This document shows positions 1-5,696 of a DNA stretch of 7,468 bases, piece by piece. Within the stretch, counting starts at the first letter, position 1; each line of letters opens with the position of its first letter. This DNA is from Dehalococcoidia bacterium. Its GTDB lineage: Bacteria > Chloroflexota > Dehalococcoidia > Lucifugimonadales > Lucifugimonadaceae. A program made the translations under genes and the position numbers. The notes beneath the pieces were generated by a model, which was not told where the DNA came from, searched no databases, and worked only from the letters and a program-made list of their open reading frames with translations. The DNA is taken from positions 1 through 7,468 of the forward strand of contig JAAXHR010000318.1 of NCBI GenBank assembly GCA_012270805.1, given 5' to 3'.

Positions 1-899
1 CCGATCGCCAGCGACTTCGCTATCGTGTTCGGCACCACCGGCCGCGGGTGAGTCTGGCCCTCTTGGACGGCGGTTGCAACCGGGGAGCACCCCTCAGCCT
101 GTGCGACATGCATCGACGTTTCGGCATCTTCGATCAATCCCAGATCAGTAAACTCTCGCAATCCCTTCCACACCTTCGTGAGAAGCGAACCAGAAGCAAC
201 CGGCACGACAATGTGCCGAGGCGCGCGCCAACCCAGTTGCTCCGCAACTTCAAACCCCAACGACTTGCTGCCCTCGGAGTAGTACGGACGCATATTCACG
301 TTCACAAACGCCCACTGGCGTTCATCCGCAAGCTCGCTGCACAGCCGGTTCACATCATCGTAGTTGCCGCGCACCAGGATCACCGACCCGAAGATCGCCG
401 CCATGTTGATCTTCGCTCGTTCCAGATCGTGCGGCACGAACACCATCGTGTTCAGCCGAGCTTTGCGCCCATGCGCCGCCGTCGCACCAGCCAAGTTTCC
501 CGTCGACGGGCACGCCAAAGTATCGAACCCGAACTCGACCGTCTTCGTCGCTGCAACCGAAACCACTCGATCTTTGAACGAGTGTGTCGGATTCGCCGTG
601 TCGTTCTTGATCCAGAGATTGTCCAGACCCAAAACCTCACCTAGATTGTCGGCCTTGACCAGCGGTGTCAGACCTGCGCCGATGTCAACCGCGTTCGATG
701 CTGAAGCGGGCAGAAGATCCGCATACCGCCAGAGCGTCGCCGGGCCGCGCTCGATCGACTCGCGGCTGATCGAACGACTCACCGCGTCGTAGTCGTAGGA
801 GACTTCCAGCGGTCCGAAGCAAAAATCGCAGACGTAGAGCGGCTCGATAGGGTAGTCGTTGCCACATTCCTTGCAACGAAGACCGTTTACGTGAGGCAC
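1..899 (-). CDS. thrC: Threonine synthase, N-terminal ~300 residues (cut by window edge)
   Basis: PLP-dependent enzyme converting O-phospho-L-homoserine to L-threonine and phosphate, the last step of threonine synthesis, in the cytoplasm. Visible from the N-terminus: a zinc ribbon (C9-x2-C12, C24-x2-C27), the entry GLTPLVKADNLG (76-87), the PLP-lysine segment NPTHSFKDR with K109, the cofactor-phosphate loop PSTGNLAG (131-138), and VVPVASGSLL (231-240), then the frame runs off base 1. The family is usually about 400 residues, so about a quarter is missing. The start is GTG at 899: it is the only start codon after the in-frame stop at 935-933, and AAGGA lies 9 nt upstream of it. The family has NPTGSFKDR more often; His for Gly here is a small variation. 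It is probably transcribed alone from the promoter at 1077-1106 through a long structured leader. Codon pattern is like the neighbours. Identity is clear from motifs; I know of no better alternative. Confidence 0.93.
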   Translation of the reverse strand, partial: MPHVNGLRCKECGNDYPIEPLYVCDFCFGPLEVSYDYDAVSRSISRESIERGPATLWRYADLLPASASNAVDIGAGLTPLVKADNLGEVLGLDNLWIKNDTANPTHSFKDRVVSVAATKTVEFGFDTLACPSTGNLAGATAAHGRKARLNTMVFVPHDLERAKINMAAIFGSVILVRGNYDDVNRLCSELADERQWAFVNVNMRPYYSEGSKSLGFEVAEQLGWRAPRHIVVPVASGSLLTKVWKGLREFTDLGLIEDAETSMHVAQAEGCSPVATAVQEGQTHPRPVVPNTIAKSLAI

Positions 900-905
900 G
901 GGAGT

Positions 906-956
906 GGTTCCTTGATTTTGCGCTGATGCCTGTCATATCACCTGCGCATGGGAACC
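906..956 (-). promoter_or_regulatory. thrC leader hairpin covering the ribosome binding site
   Basis: Three nested complementary blocks are present: GGTTCC (906-911) with GGAACC (951-956), TGCGC (919-923) with GCGCA (944-948), and TGAT (924-927) with ATCA (937-940). In the thrC transcript the last arm is GGAACC, part of the AAGGAACC that carries the Shine-Dalgarno site. Folding would therefore hide the site and lower thrC translation. The blocks are direct observation; the regulatory role is inference. I do not recognise a known riboswitch class here. Confidence 0.45.
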
Positions 957-1076
957 TTTGTGAGGGTAACCGTGCCGGGAGTGACAGCAGCAGCTTTGTG
1001 ATCCTAAGCTCGCTGATTCACCGACTGTCCAGGGTGCCACATTGGGATCGGCACACCAAGACAAGGTATCGACTAG

Positions 1077-1106
1077 ATGTTAAACGTCACAAGAGTTAAT
1101 TGTCAA
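1077..1106 (-). promoter_or_regulatory. Sigma70-type promoter for thrC
   Basis: On the minus strand a perfect TTGACA (-35, at 1106-1101) is followed after 18 nt by TAACAT (-10, at 1082-1077), which fits TAnnnT. Transcription would start near 1070, giving a leader of about 170 nt before the GTG at 899. The leader also holds a 5-bp stem-loop (1034-1038 with 1050-1054). No other gene on this strand lies close enough downstream to own this promoter. Confidence 0.6.
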
Positions 1107-1131
1107 TTCCAAGTTGGAGTTGCAGTTGGAG
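1104..1131. promoter_or_regulatory. Near-palindrome and direct repeat at the thrC -35 box
   Basis: CAATTCCAAGTTGGAGTTG at 1104-1122 is a 19-bp palindrome around G1113 with one mismatched pair, and it overlaps three bases of the -35 box. AGTTGGAG occurs at 1112-1119 and again at 1124-1131, so half-sites repeat 12 bp apart, close to one helical turn. This layout fits a transcription-factor binding site acting on thrC. Binding is inferred from symmetry and position only. Confidence 0.35.
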
Positions 1132-1148
1132 AGTAGGCGCGCATCCAA

Positions 1149-1742
1149 TCAATGTCGGTCGACGATATCGCCATTCGATTGCGATGCAAGTTCGGCCATC
1201 ACCTTCTCACGCTCAAGGCGTCGACCCTCCTCAATCCCTTTTTCCCAGCCGCGTTTTTCACCACGTTTTTCACCGCGCTTTTCACCATCTTTGAATCCCG
1301 CTTCGTACCGCTCTTTGTCCTTCCGAATAGAACGCCGTTCATACCACTGTGACAGTGTCAAGGCAACCTCCAATTCAATCATGCTCAAGATCCCGGCGAA
1401 AACCAATATCGGCGTCGCAACTAGGACCTCGCTTAGTACTGTATCAACAAGGTGAACATTCGGCATTGACACCACAGTTCGCCAAGCATGCAAACCGATC
1501 AAGACGCTACCTTGCGAGACTAGCAAGAAGAAAAACCCGCCTCCCCATTTTTCGGGCACGGTCCACAACGACATCCGCGGCTCGAGCTTTGATTCATCAG
1601 CGTCGGACTTAGTCACGCCATCGGAATCCCGCCCCGCCCCAAGCTCTCGTTCAATATCAGAATCTTGCGTGGACTCCGACGAAGTCTCTCCAGCCGACGC
1701 TGTTTCTTGTCGATGTTCGTTTTCCAAGCATTCTGCTGACAT
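1149..1742 (-). CDS. Two-helix membrane protein with charged GEKR-repeat tail
   Basis: I do not recognise this family. Numbered from ATG 1742 (197 residues), it has an acidic Ser/Thr/Glu/Asp-rich N-terminus (about 1-55), a first hydrophobic helix (about 70-87), a second (about 106-124), and a strongly charged tail (129-197). The tail includes three GEKR tetrapeptides in tandem (153-164) followed by GWEKG, and probably forms an extended or coiled helix. Both termini would lie on the same membrane face, most likely the cytoplasm. An in-frame GTG at 1760 would add six residues; neither start has a clear Shine-Dalgarno site. It stands alone between a terminator (1798-1819) and the thrC promoter region, so it is probably monocistronic. 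The sustained frame, hydrophobic segments and ordered tail support a real gene; function is unknown. Confidence 0.7.
   Translation of the reverse strand: MSAECLENEHRQETASAGETSSESTQDSDIERELGAGRDSDGVTKSDADESKLEPRMSLWTVPEKWGGGFFFLLVSQGSVLIGLHAWRTVVSMPNVHLVDTVLSEVLVATPILVFAGILSMIELEVALTLSQWYERRSIRKDKERYEAGFKDGEKRGEKRGEKRGWEKGIEEGRRLEREKVMAELASQSNGDIVDRH
1251..1286. repeat. Three tandem 12-bp repeats coding for GEKR
   Basis: Three copies of a 12-bp unit lie end to end: 1251-1262, 1263-1274 and 1275-1286. They differ from each other at one or two positions (consensus GCGTTTTTCACC on the plus strand). In frame they encode Gly-Glu-Lys-Arg three times in the tail of the membrane protein. Because the unit is a multiple of three, copy number could vary without breaking the frame. 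Confidence 0.75.
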
Positions 1743-1770
1743 GGATACACATATTGACACATATGGTTCA

Positions 1771-1792
1771 TGTCATTTGAGCACAAATGTCA
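1771..1792. promoter_or_regulatory. Inverted repeat upstream of the two-helix membrane protein
   Basis: Arms TGTCATTTG (1771-1779) and CAAATGTCA (1784-1792) flank the spacer AGCA. Eight of nine positions pair, including a perfect CATTTG/CAAATG core. It lies 11-32 bp upstream of the GTG at 1760, where a promoter or operator would be expected. I see no convincing -10/-35 pair here, so the operator role is only inferred. Confidence 0.3.
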
Positions 1793-1797
1793 CACCT

Positions 1798-1819
1798 AAC
1801 AAAATTCCGCACACTGCGG
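1798..1819 (-). terminator. Probable intrinsic terminator of the lyase-hydratase operon
   Basis: In the minus-strand transcript CCGCA (1819-1815) and TGCGG (1811-1807) form a 5-bp G+C-rich stem with a 3-nt loop, followed directly by AATTTTGTT (1806-1798). It lies about 70 nt past the hydratase stop and before the next gene, where a terminator is expected. The stem is short, so efficiency is uncertain. Confidence 0.45.
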
Positions 1820-1850
1820 TACCGATCAGCGAATCCCTCTTCCCCAGGAG

Positions 1851-1885
1851 GGCGTTACCGCCTGCCCCGGGCTTGAACCAGGGCA
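1851..1885 (-). other. Two stem-loops right after the hydratase stop codon
   Basis: TGCCCTGG and CCGGGGCA (1885-1878 and 1870-1863, minus strand) pair over 8 bp with one G-U and a 7-nt loop. Next, GGCG-GTAA-CGCC (1862-1851) forms a 4-bp stem with a GNRA-type tetraloop. Neither is followed by a T run. They could protect the 3' end of the message or help the terminator at 1798-1819. Confidence 0.4.
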
Positions 1886-1889
1886 TGGG

Positions 1890-2402
1890 TCAGTCAACAG
1901 ACGGATAAAACTCTGCCTGCTCGCCCATCGTCGGATGGTTACGCTTCGGTATCAGCACGGTCCGGCGCACCGACAGCACCCGCTCGTTCCTCTGGTTGTA
2001 GCCGAAGCAATCCAGCTGAACCACACCGCGATCACCCTTTGACGTCTCCCACTTGTCGAGAACGTGTGCTTCCGAGTAGATCGTGTCTCCGTGGAACGTC
2101 GGCCCTTCGTGAGTAACCTTCTCATACTCCAAAGCCGCAATTGCGCGACCCGACACGCTGGGAACGCATTGACCGATCACGATAGCAAACACCAAGATGC
2201 CGTTGACCAGGCACTTCTGGTGCTCCGTATGATTTTCAGCGTAGTTCGCATCGATATGGATCGGATTCTGGTTCTGGGTCAGCAGCGAAAACCACGTGTC
2301 GTCCGCCTCCGAAATCGTCCGCCCCGGCCAGTTTCGATAAACGTCTCCCACCTCAAAATCCTCGAAAAATCGGCCAAACCCACCTGTGCCGTTAGCTGTC
2401 AT
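1890..2402 (-). CDS. MaoC-type acyl-CoA hydratase (mesaconyl-CoA hydratase-like)
   Basis: A 170-residue single-hotdog-domain protein of the MaoC family, which adds or removes water at the double bond of enoyl-CoA thioesters in the cytoplasm. The N-terminal FFEDFEVGDVYRNWPGRTI (about 12-30) and the hydratase loop NQNPIHID (44-51) mark the family; H49 matches the catalytic histidine. The partner aspartate of R-specific hydratases is N44 here. As I recall, this is common in the mesaconyl-CoA/methylmalyl-CoA branch, where the related enzymes interconvert mesaconyl-CoA and beta-methylmalyl-CoA. The start is ATG 2402, with GGAG 8 nt upstream; GTG 2444 would add 14 residues and overlap the previous gene. 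It is the last gene of the operon, 28 nt after the eight-helix membrane gene. The CoA-ester lyase at the head of the operon fits a shared C4/C5 acyl-CoA pathway. Family is sure; exact substrate is inference. Confidence 0.85.
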   Translation of the reverse strand: MTANGTGGFGRFFEDFEVGDVYRNWPGRTISEADDTWFSLLTQNQNPIHIDANYAENHTEHQKCLVNGILVFAIVIGQCVPSVSGRAIAALEYEKVTHEGPTFHGDTIYSEAHVLDKWETSKGDRGVVQLDCFGYNQRNERVLSVRRTVLIPKRNHPTMGEQAEFYPSVD

Positions 2403-2430
2403 TCGTTCCACTCCATTCGTTCTTGTTTGC

Positions 2431-3393
2431 TTATTGGACAGCACAGCTGTCCAAATCTGATCTCCCGTCCAAACGATATGTTAGGGCGTCATCAGCTCTC
2501 ACAGCCTCTCCTATGTTGGTCAGTGGCCTGAACATCGCTGAAACGGCCGAGCCTGTCCAGAGCACCAGGGATGGCCCCAACCAGGCGATCAACGACGGTT
2601 CAAACGGAACCGTCGCTGCGAAGTTGAACCAAATAAAAATCACTGCTATCGCCAACGCTGCGATGCGAACTTTGGGCTGCCCTATGTAAGTATCTGCGTA
2701 TCTGATAACACATGTAATCGCTATACCTTGCACGAGCAGAGCAGGGAAGATCCAAGGGGATACTGCTGTCGGCCAAATAATCGCGGCCGCGATTGCGCTC
2801 CAACGAATCGGGTCGCGTCTAATGCTTTTGAACAGATGGGCAAGAATCCGAATCAACCACTCAAAAACAGTTTTGACATCTAGTGACATGGAGGACCATC
2901 TCGTGGCGTCGTCAAGGATACGCCCAGGATTGTTGATCATGCCATGACGAAACACACTTACCAGAGCAATGATTCCTATCGCAAAGCCATACAGCACTAA
3001 AGCTAAGTTTTGTACGTTTGATGCAACAGGGATACCACGCTCAAAAGTCCAAACTAGTTGTATCGAACTGAACCCGATCGCAACGGCCCCCAGCGAAACC
3101 AAGGATAAGACCCTGGAAATGGACGGCTTCATCGTGTCGAGAACACGTAGCACGTTAGCCAAAAACCACGCTCCCGACAGCATCCAAAGGAGATCCCGAA
3201 TCAGTTCCCGAAAATCGATGCCAGAAGCACTGTCCAATTCGCCCGCAATTCTAGCCAGCGATATCACAGCGGCGAACACAACCGCAATGATGATTGTCGA
3301 CCAGCGTCCAACATCGGGAATTCGCTTAGCTTTCGGGTTCAAAATCGTCCTGTCGTCAATCGCATGGTCATCGGCGCGTAATTTTCTCCACAC
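2431..3393 (-). CDS. Multi-pass membrane protein, about eight helices, unknown function
   Basis: A 320-residue integral membrane protein I cannot assign. Hydrophobic stretches fall at about 32-49, 65-84, 93-113, 128-148, 198-213, 214-231, 242-260 and 268-288. A loop of about 45 residues (150-195) with several Arg/Lys/Asp lies between the two halves. No transporter, transferase or kinase motif is visible. The GTG at 3393 is the first start available (a stop precedes it) and overlaps the end of the previous gene by 26 bp, but it has no Shine-Dalgarno site. A TTG at 3342, preceded by AGGA at 5 nt, is a good alternative and would remove the overlap. Position in the operon suggests co-expression with the small Cys-rich protein just upstream and the hydratase downstream. 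Sure that it is a membrane protein; role unknown. Confidence 0.75.
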   Translation of the reverse strand: MWRKLRADDHAIDDRTILNPKAKRIPDVGRWSTIIIAVVFAAVISLARIAGELDSASGIDFRELIRDLLWMLSGAWFLANVLRVLDTMKPSISRVLSLVSLGAVAIGFSSIQLVWTFERGIPVASNVQNLALVLYGFAIGIIALVSVFRHGMINNPGRILDDATRWSSMSLDVKTVFEWLIRILAHLFKSIRRDPIRWSAIAAAIIWPTAVSPWIFPALLVQGIAITCVIRYADTYIGQPKVRIAALAIAVIFIWFNFAATVPFEPSLIAWLGPSLVLWTGSAVSAMFRPLTNIGEAVRADDALTYRLDGRSDLDSCAVQ

Positions 3394-3736
3394 TCAATAT
3401 GCAACCGGCCAATCTGAACTGTACAGAGTCTTGATCGGAACCATCCATTACGGTTTCGAACAACGTGGTCCCTTCCTGACACAGCGACGCGTCCTCATAG
3501 ATCACATCGCCAACGCACACTCCACCCTCAGGCGTGGATAATTTCAGTTCGCTATCCGGTGCGACCGAACTTAGGTCTACCTCAACTTGAGCGTAGGTGC
3601 AATCGGGATTGATGGCTCGGTCGCGTTGATCGACTGCAATGAACATCCCCAACACGATCAAACTGACGACTCCATACACCGATAAAACGATCTTGAGAGG
3701 AGGTAGCGATCGTCTAACGTGTTCGTTCGATTGCAT
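3368..3736 (-). CDS. Small one-helix protein with Cys-rich external domain, unknown function
   Basis: A 122-residue protein with a basic cytoplasmic N-terminus (VRRSLPPLK, 7-15), one hydrophobic helix (about 15-35) followed by charged DQRDR, and a polar domain (about 40-122). This topology puts the C-terminal domain outside the membrane. The domain has four cysteines (C46, C74, C86, C112), enough for two disulfides, and looks beta-rich. There is no lipobox, so the helix is better read as an anchor than as a cleaved signal. ATG 3736 lies 9 nt after the lyase stop with no clear Shine-Dalgarno site, which suggests translational coupling. Its 3' end overlaps the longest form of the next gene. A partnership with that eight-helix protein is inferred from tight linkage only. 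I do not recognise the family. Confidence 0.72.
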   Translation of the reverse strand: MQSNEHVRRSLPPLKIVLSVYGVVSLIVLGMFIAVDQRDRAINPDCTYAQVEVDLSSVAPDSELKLSTPEGGVCVGDVIYEDASLCQEGTTLFETVMDGSDQDSVQFRLAGCILSVEKITRR

Positions 3737-3745
3737 CTGTAAACG

Positions 3746-4672
3746 CTAATCGTCTTTTCTTACTTCATCCATCACGTTGCGCGCCCGCGCCACAACTGGC
3801 GCATCAACCATCTCGCCACCGACATTGATCGCACCCTTCCCTTCTGATGCAGCTAGATCGGCAGCCTTGATTATCCGCCTGGCCCTCGCAATCTCCTCTT
3901 GGGAAGGAGCGAAAGTCTCAGTTATAGCCTCGATCTGCGCCGGATGAATCGCAAACTTGCCGCTATATCCTAACCGCCGAGCCAAGCCAGCTTCGTTTCT
4001 GAGGCCCTCAGTGTCACGGAACTTCACGTACGGTGTGTCCAGCGCTTGAACATCCGCCGCGCGCGCCGCCACCGCCACCGCCGACCGTGCATACAGCAAC
4101 GATGCCTCGCCATACTCGACGACAGTACCCGTATCCCCACCAACAACATCGACCGAACGGCTTATCCCCATATCCGCGCTGTAGTCCTCCGCGCCGAAAG
4201 CAACCCACCGCACCCGCTCCGAAGCGCGGCAGATCGGATACGCGTTGACAATTGCACTCGCCGTCTCCAACCACGGCAGAATCCCGATAGATCCCGCTTC
4301 CAGCCCGCTATGCCGTTCCAGCTCCGACAGCATGTTGTCGACCTCCGCGATGTCGCCGGCAGTCCTGATCTTACCGATACTGATCGCAACGATGTGCGGC
4401 CCGACTACCGCCTTCAGATCATCCTCAGTTAATCCCGTGAAAAGCGAATTGACCCGCGGCACCACTGGCTTCCCCAACTCGAACAAGGAGGGCAGTGTAT
4501 CGGTCGTAACCGCACGTGCCTCAGCCTTATTCGCCATCGGAACCGAGTCCTCCATGTCCGGCACGAACGCCGACGCCGGATACCGCCCCGCCTTACCCAA
4601 CATATCGCTACGATTACCCGGAATGAACAGCGGGCAGCGCAGATCGATATGCGAAAATTGTGCGCGTGGCAT
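3746..4672 (-). CDS. CitE/HpcH-family CoA-ester lyase (malyl-CoA/citramalyl-CoA lyase-like)
   Basis: A 308-residue TIM-barrel lyase of the HpcH/HpaI-CitE family, which splits or forms beta-hydroxyacyl-CoA thioesters (malyl-, methylmalyl- or citramalyl-CoA) with a divalent metal. Family marks in order: CPLFIPGNRSDMLGKA (13-28), PDMEDSV (38-44, variant of DLEDAV), the substrate-binding Arg of VPRVNS (R73), the metal ligand E136 in LPWLETASA, the second ligand D163 in FGAEDYSADMG, and GKFAIHPAQI (239-248). All key residues are intact and length is normal. The start is ATG 4672, with AGGAG 6 nt upstream (CTCCT at 4679-4683 on the plus strand). The open frame continues upstream to 4888, but that part lies over the divergent gene and is not family-like. 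It heads the operon ending in the MaoC hydratase, a known functional pairing. Exact CoA substrate cannot be read from sequence. Confidence 0.88.
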   Translation of the reverse strand: MPRAQFSHIDLRCPLFIPGNRSDMLGKAGRYPASAFVPDMEDSVPMANKAEARAVTTDTLPSLFELGKPVVPRVNSLFTGLTEDDLKAVVGPHIVAISIGKIRTAGDIAEVDNMLSELERHSGLEAGSIGILPWLETASAIVNAYPICRASERVRWVAFGAEDYSADMGISRSVDVVGGDTGTVVEYGEASLLYARSAVAVAARAADVQALDTPYVKFRDTEGLRNEAGLARRLGYSGKFAIHPAQIEAITETFAPSQEEIARARRIIKAADLAASEGKGAINVGGEMVDAPVVARARNVMDEVRKDD

Positions 4673-4706
4673 CGAGGACTCCTGAAGGGATAGTTTAGAA
4701 CTAGAG
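4673..4706. promoter_or_regulatory. 34-bp divergent control region with palindrome
   Basis: Only 34 bp separate the lyase start (minus) from the dehydrogenase-like start (plus). The region holds the lyase ribosome binding site (4679-4683) and the palindrome TAGTT-TAG-AACTA (4691-4703). TAGTTT (4691-4696) fits a TAnnnT -10 box about 10 nt before ATG 4707, compatible with a leaderless or nearly leaderless plus-strand message. The lyase promoter must lie inside the neighbouring coding sequence. A factor bound to the palindrome could affect both genes; that is inference. Confidence 0.35.
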
Positions 4707-5603
4707 ATGCAAGACAGACACAAAGTCCACGTCGCTTTGCCGCGCCACGAAGCGATTCGTGCCGCCATTGAGCAAGCATTAGATACCGCCGCCGTCCTCG
4801 AACTCGGCAACTTCGCAGCAACTCGCGATATCTGCGAAGCCGAAGTCGTAATCTCTGACAGCGCTACAGTCGACCAAGACCTGCGCAAGCTCCCCGAATC
4901 TGTCCGCTATCTACAGTTGATCGATTGCGGCTCTGGCGAACCGCACGTCACAGAACCTGACATAACAGTTGCCAACTGCTCGTCTCTTCTAGCCGACAGC
5001 GCCGCAAACTGGGCCATCCAGCAGTGGCATGAAATCTCCGGCCGCATCCCAGCCTCAGGTAAGCCCGTCGCTGGAATCGTCGGCTTCGGCGCACTCGGAT
5101 ATGAACTCGGACGGCGCTTATACGAGACACGTACCCAAATCTGGGTCAACGACATCCGGACACCGCGGCAGCAGTCGTTCCAGCAAATAAGAGCCCGACG
5201 CTCATCCCTCGACATGCTCCTCTCGACCAGCGACGCAGTGTTCATCGCCATCCATCCCGGCCCGACATCGACTCCGCTCTTACGCCACCGCGAACTCCGA
5301 CTGCTAACCACGAACGCCGCGATCATCAACCTCTCAGGCCCGCAAGTAATAGATGCCGCCGCACTGGGAATACTAAACACCACCCACCAGCGACAGATAG
5401 ACTACCGAGAAATGTTCACCGACCTCGGCGATGCCACCGCGACGGAGCGTCCAGACCGCGTCGCCCGCTACATCCTAGACAACCTGGGCAAATGGGCCCA
5501 CGGCCACCATCCTCGCAGCATCCTAGAACCCGTAACCCACCCCTTGGCCGGCGACCCCGCATTTTGGTCCTCCAGAATGAGCCCAAGACAGACACCGGTA
5601 TAA
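4707..5603 (+). CDS. D-2-hydroxyacid dehydrogenase-family protein lacking catalytic residues
   Basis: A 298-residue protein with the fold marks of NAD-dependent D-2-hydroxyacid dehydrogenases. The cofactor loop VAGIVGFGALGYELGRRL (121-138) has GxGxxG at 126-131, and D149 ends the second strand, favouring NAD over NADP. SDAVFIAIHPGPTSTPLL (175-192) matches the family's SDvVxLHxPLTxxT segment. The catalytic set is missing: the Arg of the usual NxARGxxVDxxAL is Gly (NLSGPQVIDAAAL, 208-220, G211). The stretch that usually carries the catalytic Glu is about 20 residues shorter. The His of TPHxGxAT is absent (TDLGDAT, 238-244, with D239 near that place). It may be a binding or regulatory protein, or a diverged oxidoreductase. 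The ATG at 4707 has no near Shine-Dalgarno site (GAAGGGA is 16 nt away). Divergent placement suggests a link with the lyase operon. Family is fairly sure; activity is not. Confidence 0.75.
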   Translation: MQDRHKVHVALPRHEAIRAAIEQALDTAAVLELGNFAATRDICEAEVVISDSATVDQDLRKLPESVRYLQLIDCGSGEPHVTEPDITVANCSSLLADSAANWAIQQWHEISGRIPASGKPVAGIVGFGALGYELGRRLYETRTQIWVNDIRTPRQQSFQQIRARRSSLDMLLSTSDAVFIAIHPGPTSTPLLRHRELRLLTTNAAIINLSGPQVIDAAALGILNTTHQRQIDYREMFTDLGDATATERPDRVARYILDNLGKWAHGHHPRSILEPVTHPLAGDPAFWSSRMSPRQTPV

Positions 5604-5611
5604 CTACAAAC

Positions 5612-5696
5612 CTCCCCTTCGCGTAGCCAGGGAGACGCGTGCAAGCGAAGCGACGCACGCAGGGGGTGCCCGCGTCAATATACAAGCAGAGCACCC
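5612..5696. terminator. Hairpin-rich spacer between convergent genes
   Basis: The gap between the dehydrogenase-like gene and the endonuclease gene, which face each other, holds several possible stems. These are CTCCC/GGGAG (5612-5616, 5630-5634), GCGTGC/GCACGC (5637-5642, 5655-5660) with a competing CTTCGC/GCGAAG (5617-5622, 5645-5650), and GGGTGC/GCACCC (5664-5669, 5691-5696). Position suits a two-way terminator, but no T run follows on either strand, so a canonical intrinsic terminator is not shown. Confidence 0.35.

Noticed and set aside
48..792. Long plus-strand open frames over the thrC region
   Set aside because: They are Arg/Pro-rich antisense frames; the minus-strand frame carries all the threonine synthase motifs.
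1004..1042. Possible 12-residue leader peptide MWHPGQSVNQRA in the thrC leader
   Set aside because: It has no ribosome binding site and no run of Thr or Ile codons expected of a threonine attenuator; it is probably chance.
1251..1286. CRISPR-like array
   Set aside because: The units are 12 bp, directly adjacent with no spacers, and in frame within a coding gene.
1863..1885. tRNA T-arm look-alike (CCTGG-TTCAAGC-CCGGG) on the minus strand
   Set aside because: The stem and TTCAAGC loop fit a T arm, but there is no matching 5' acceptor strand, anticodon arm or D arm upstream, where the hydratase coding sequence ends.
4673..4888. N-terminal extension of the CoA lyase reading frame to 4888
   Set aside because: It lies antisense to the dehydrogenase-like gene, has no family similarity, and ATG 4672 has a strong AGGAG site and matches the family start.
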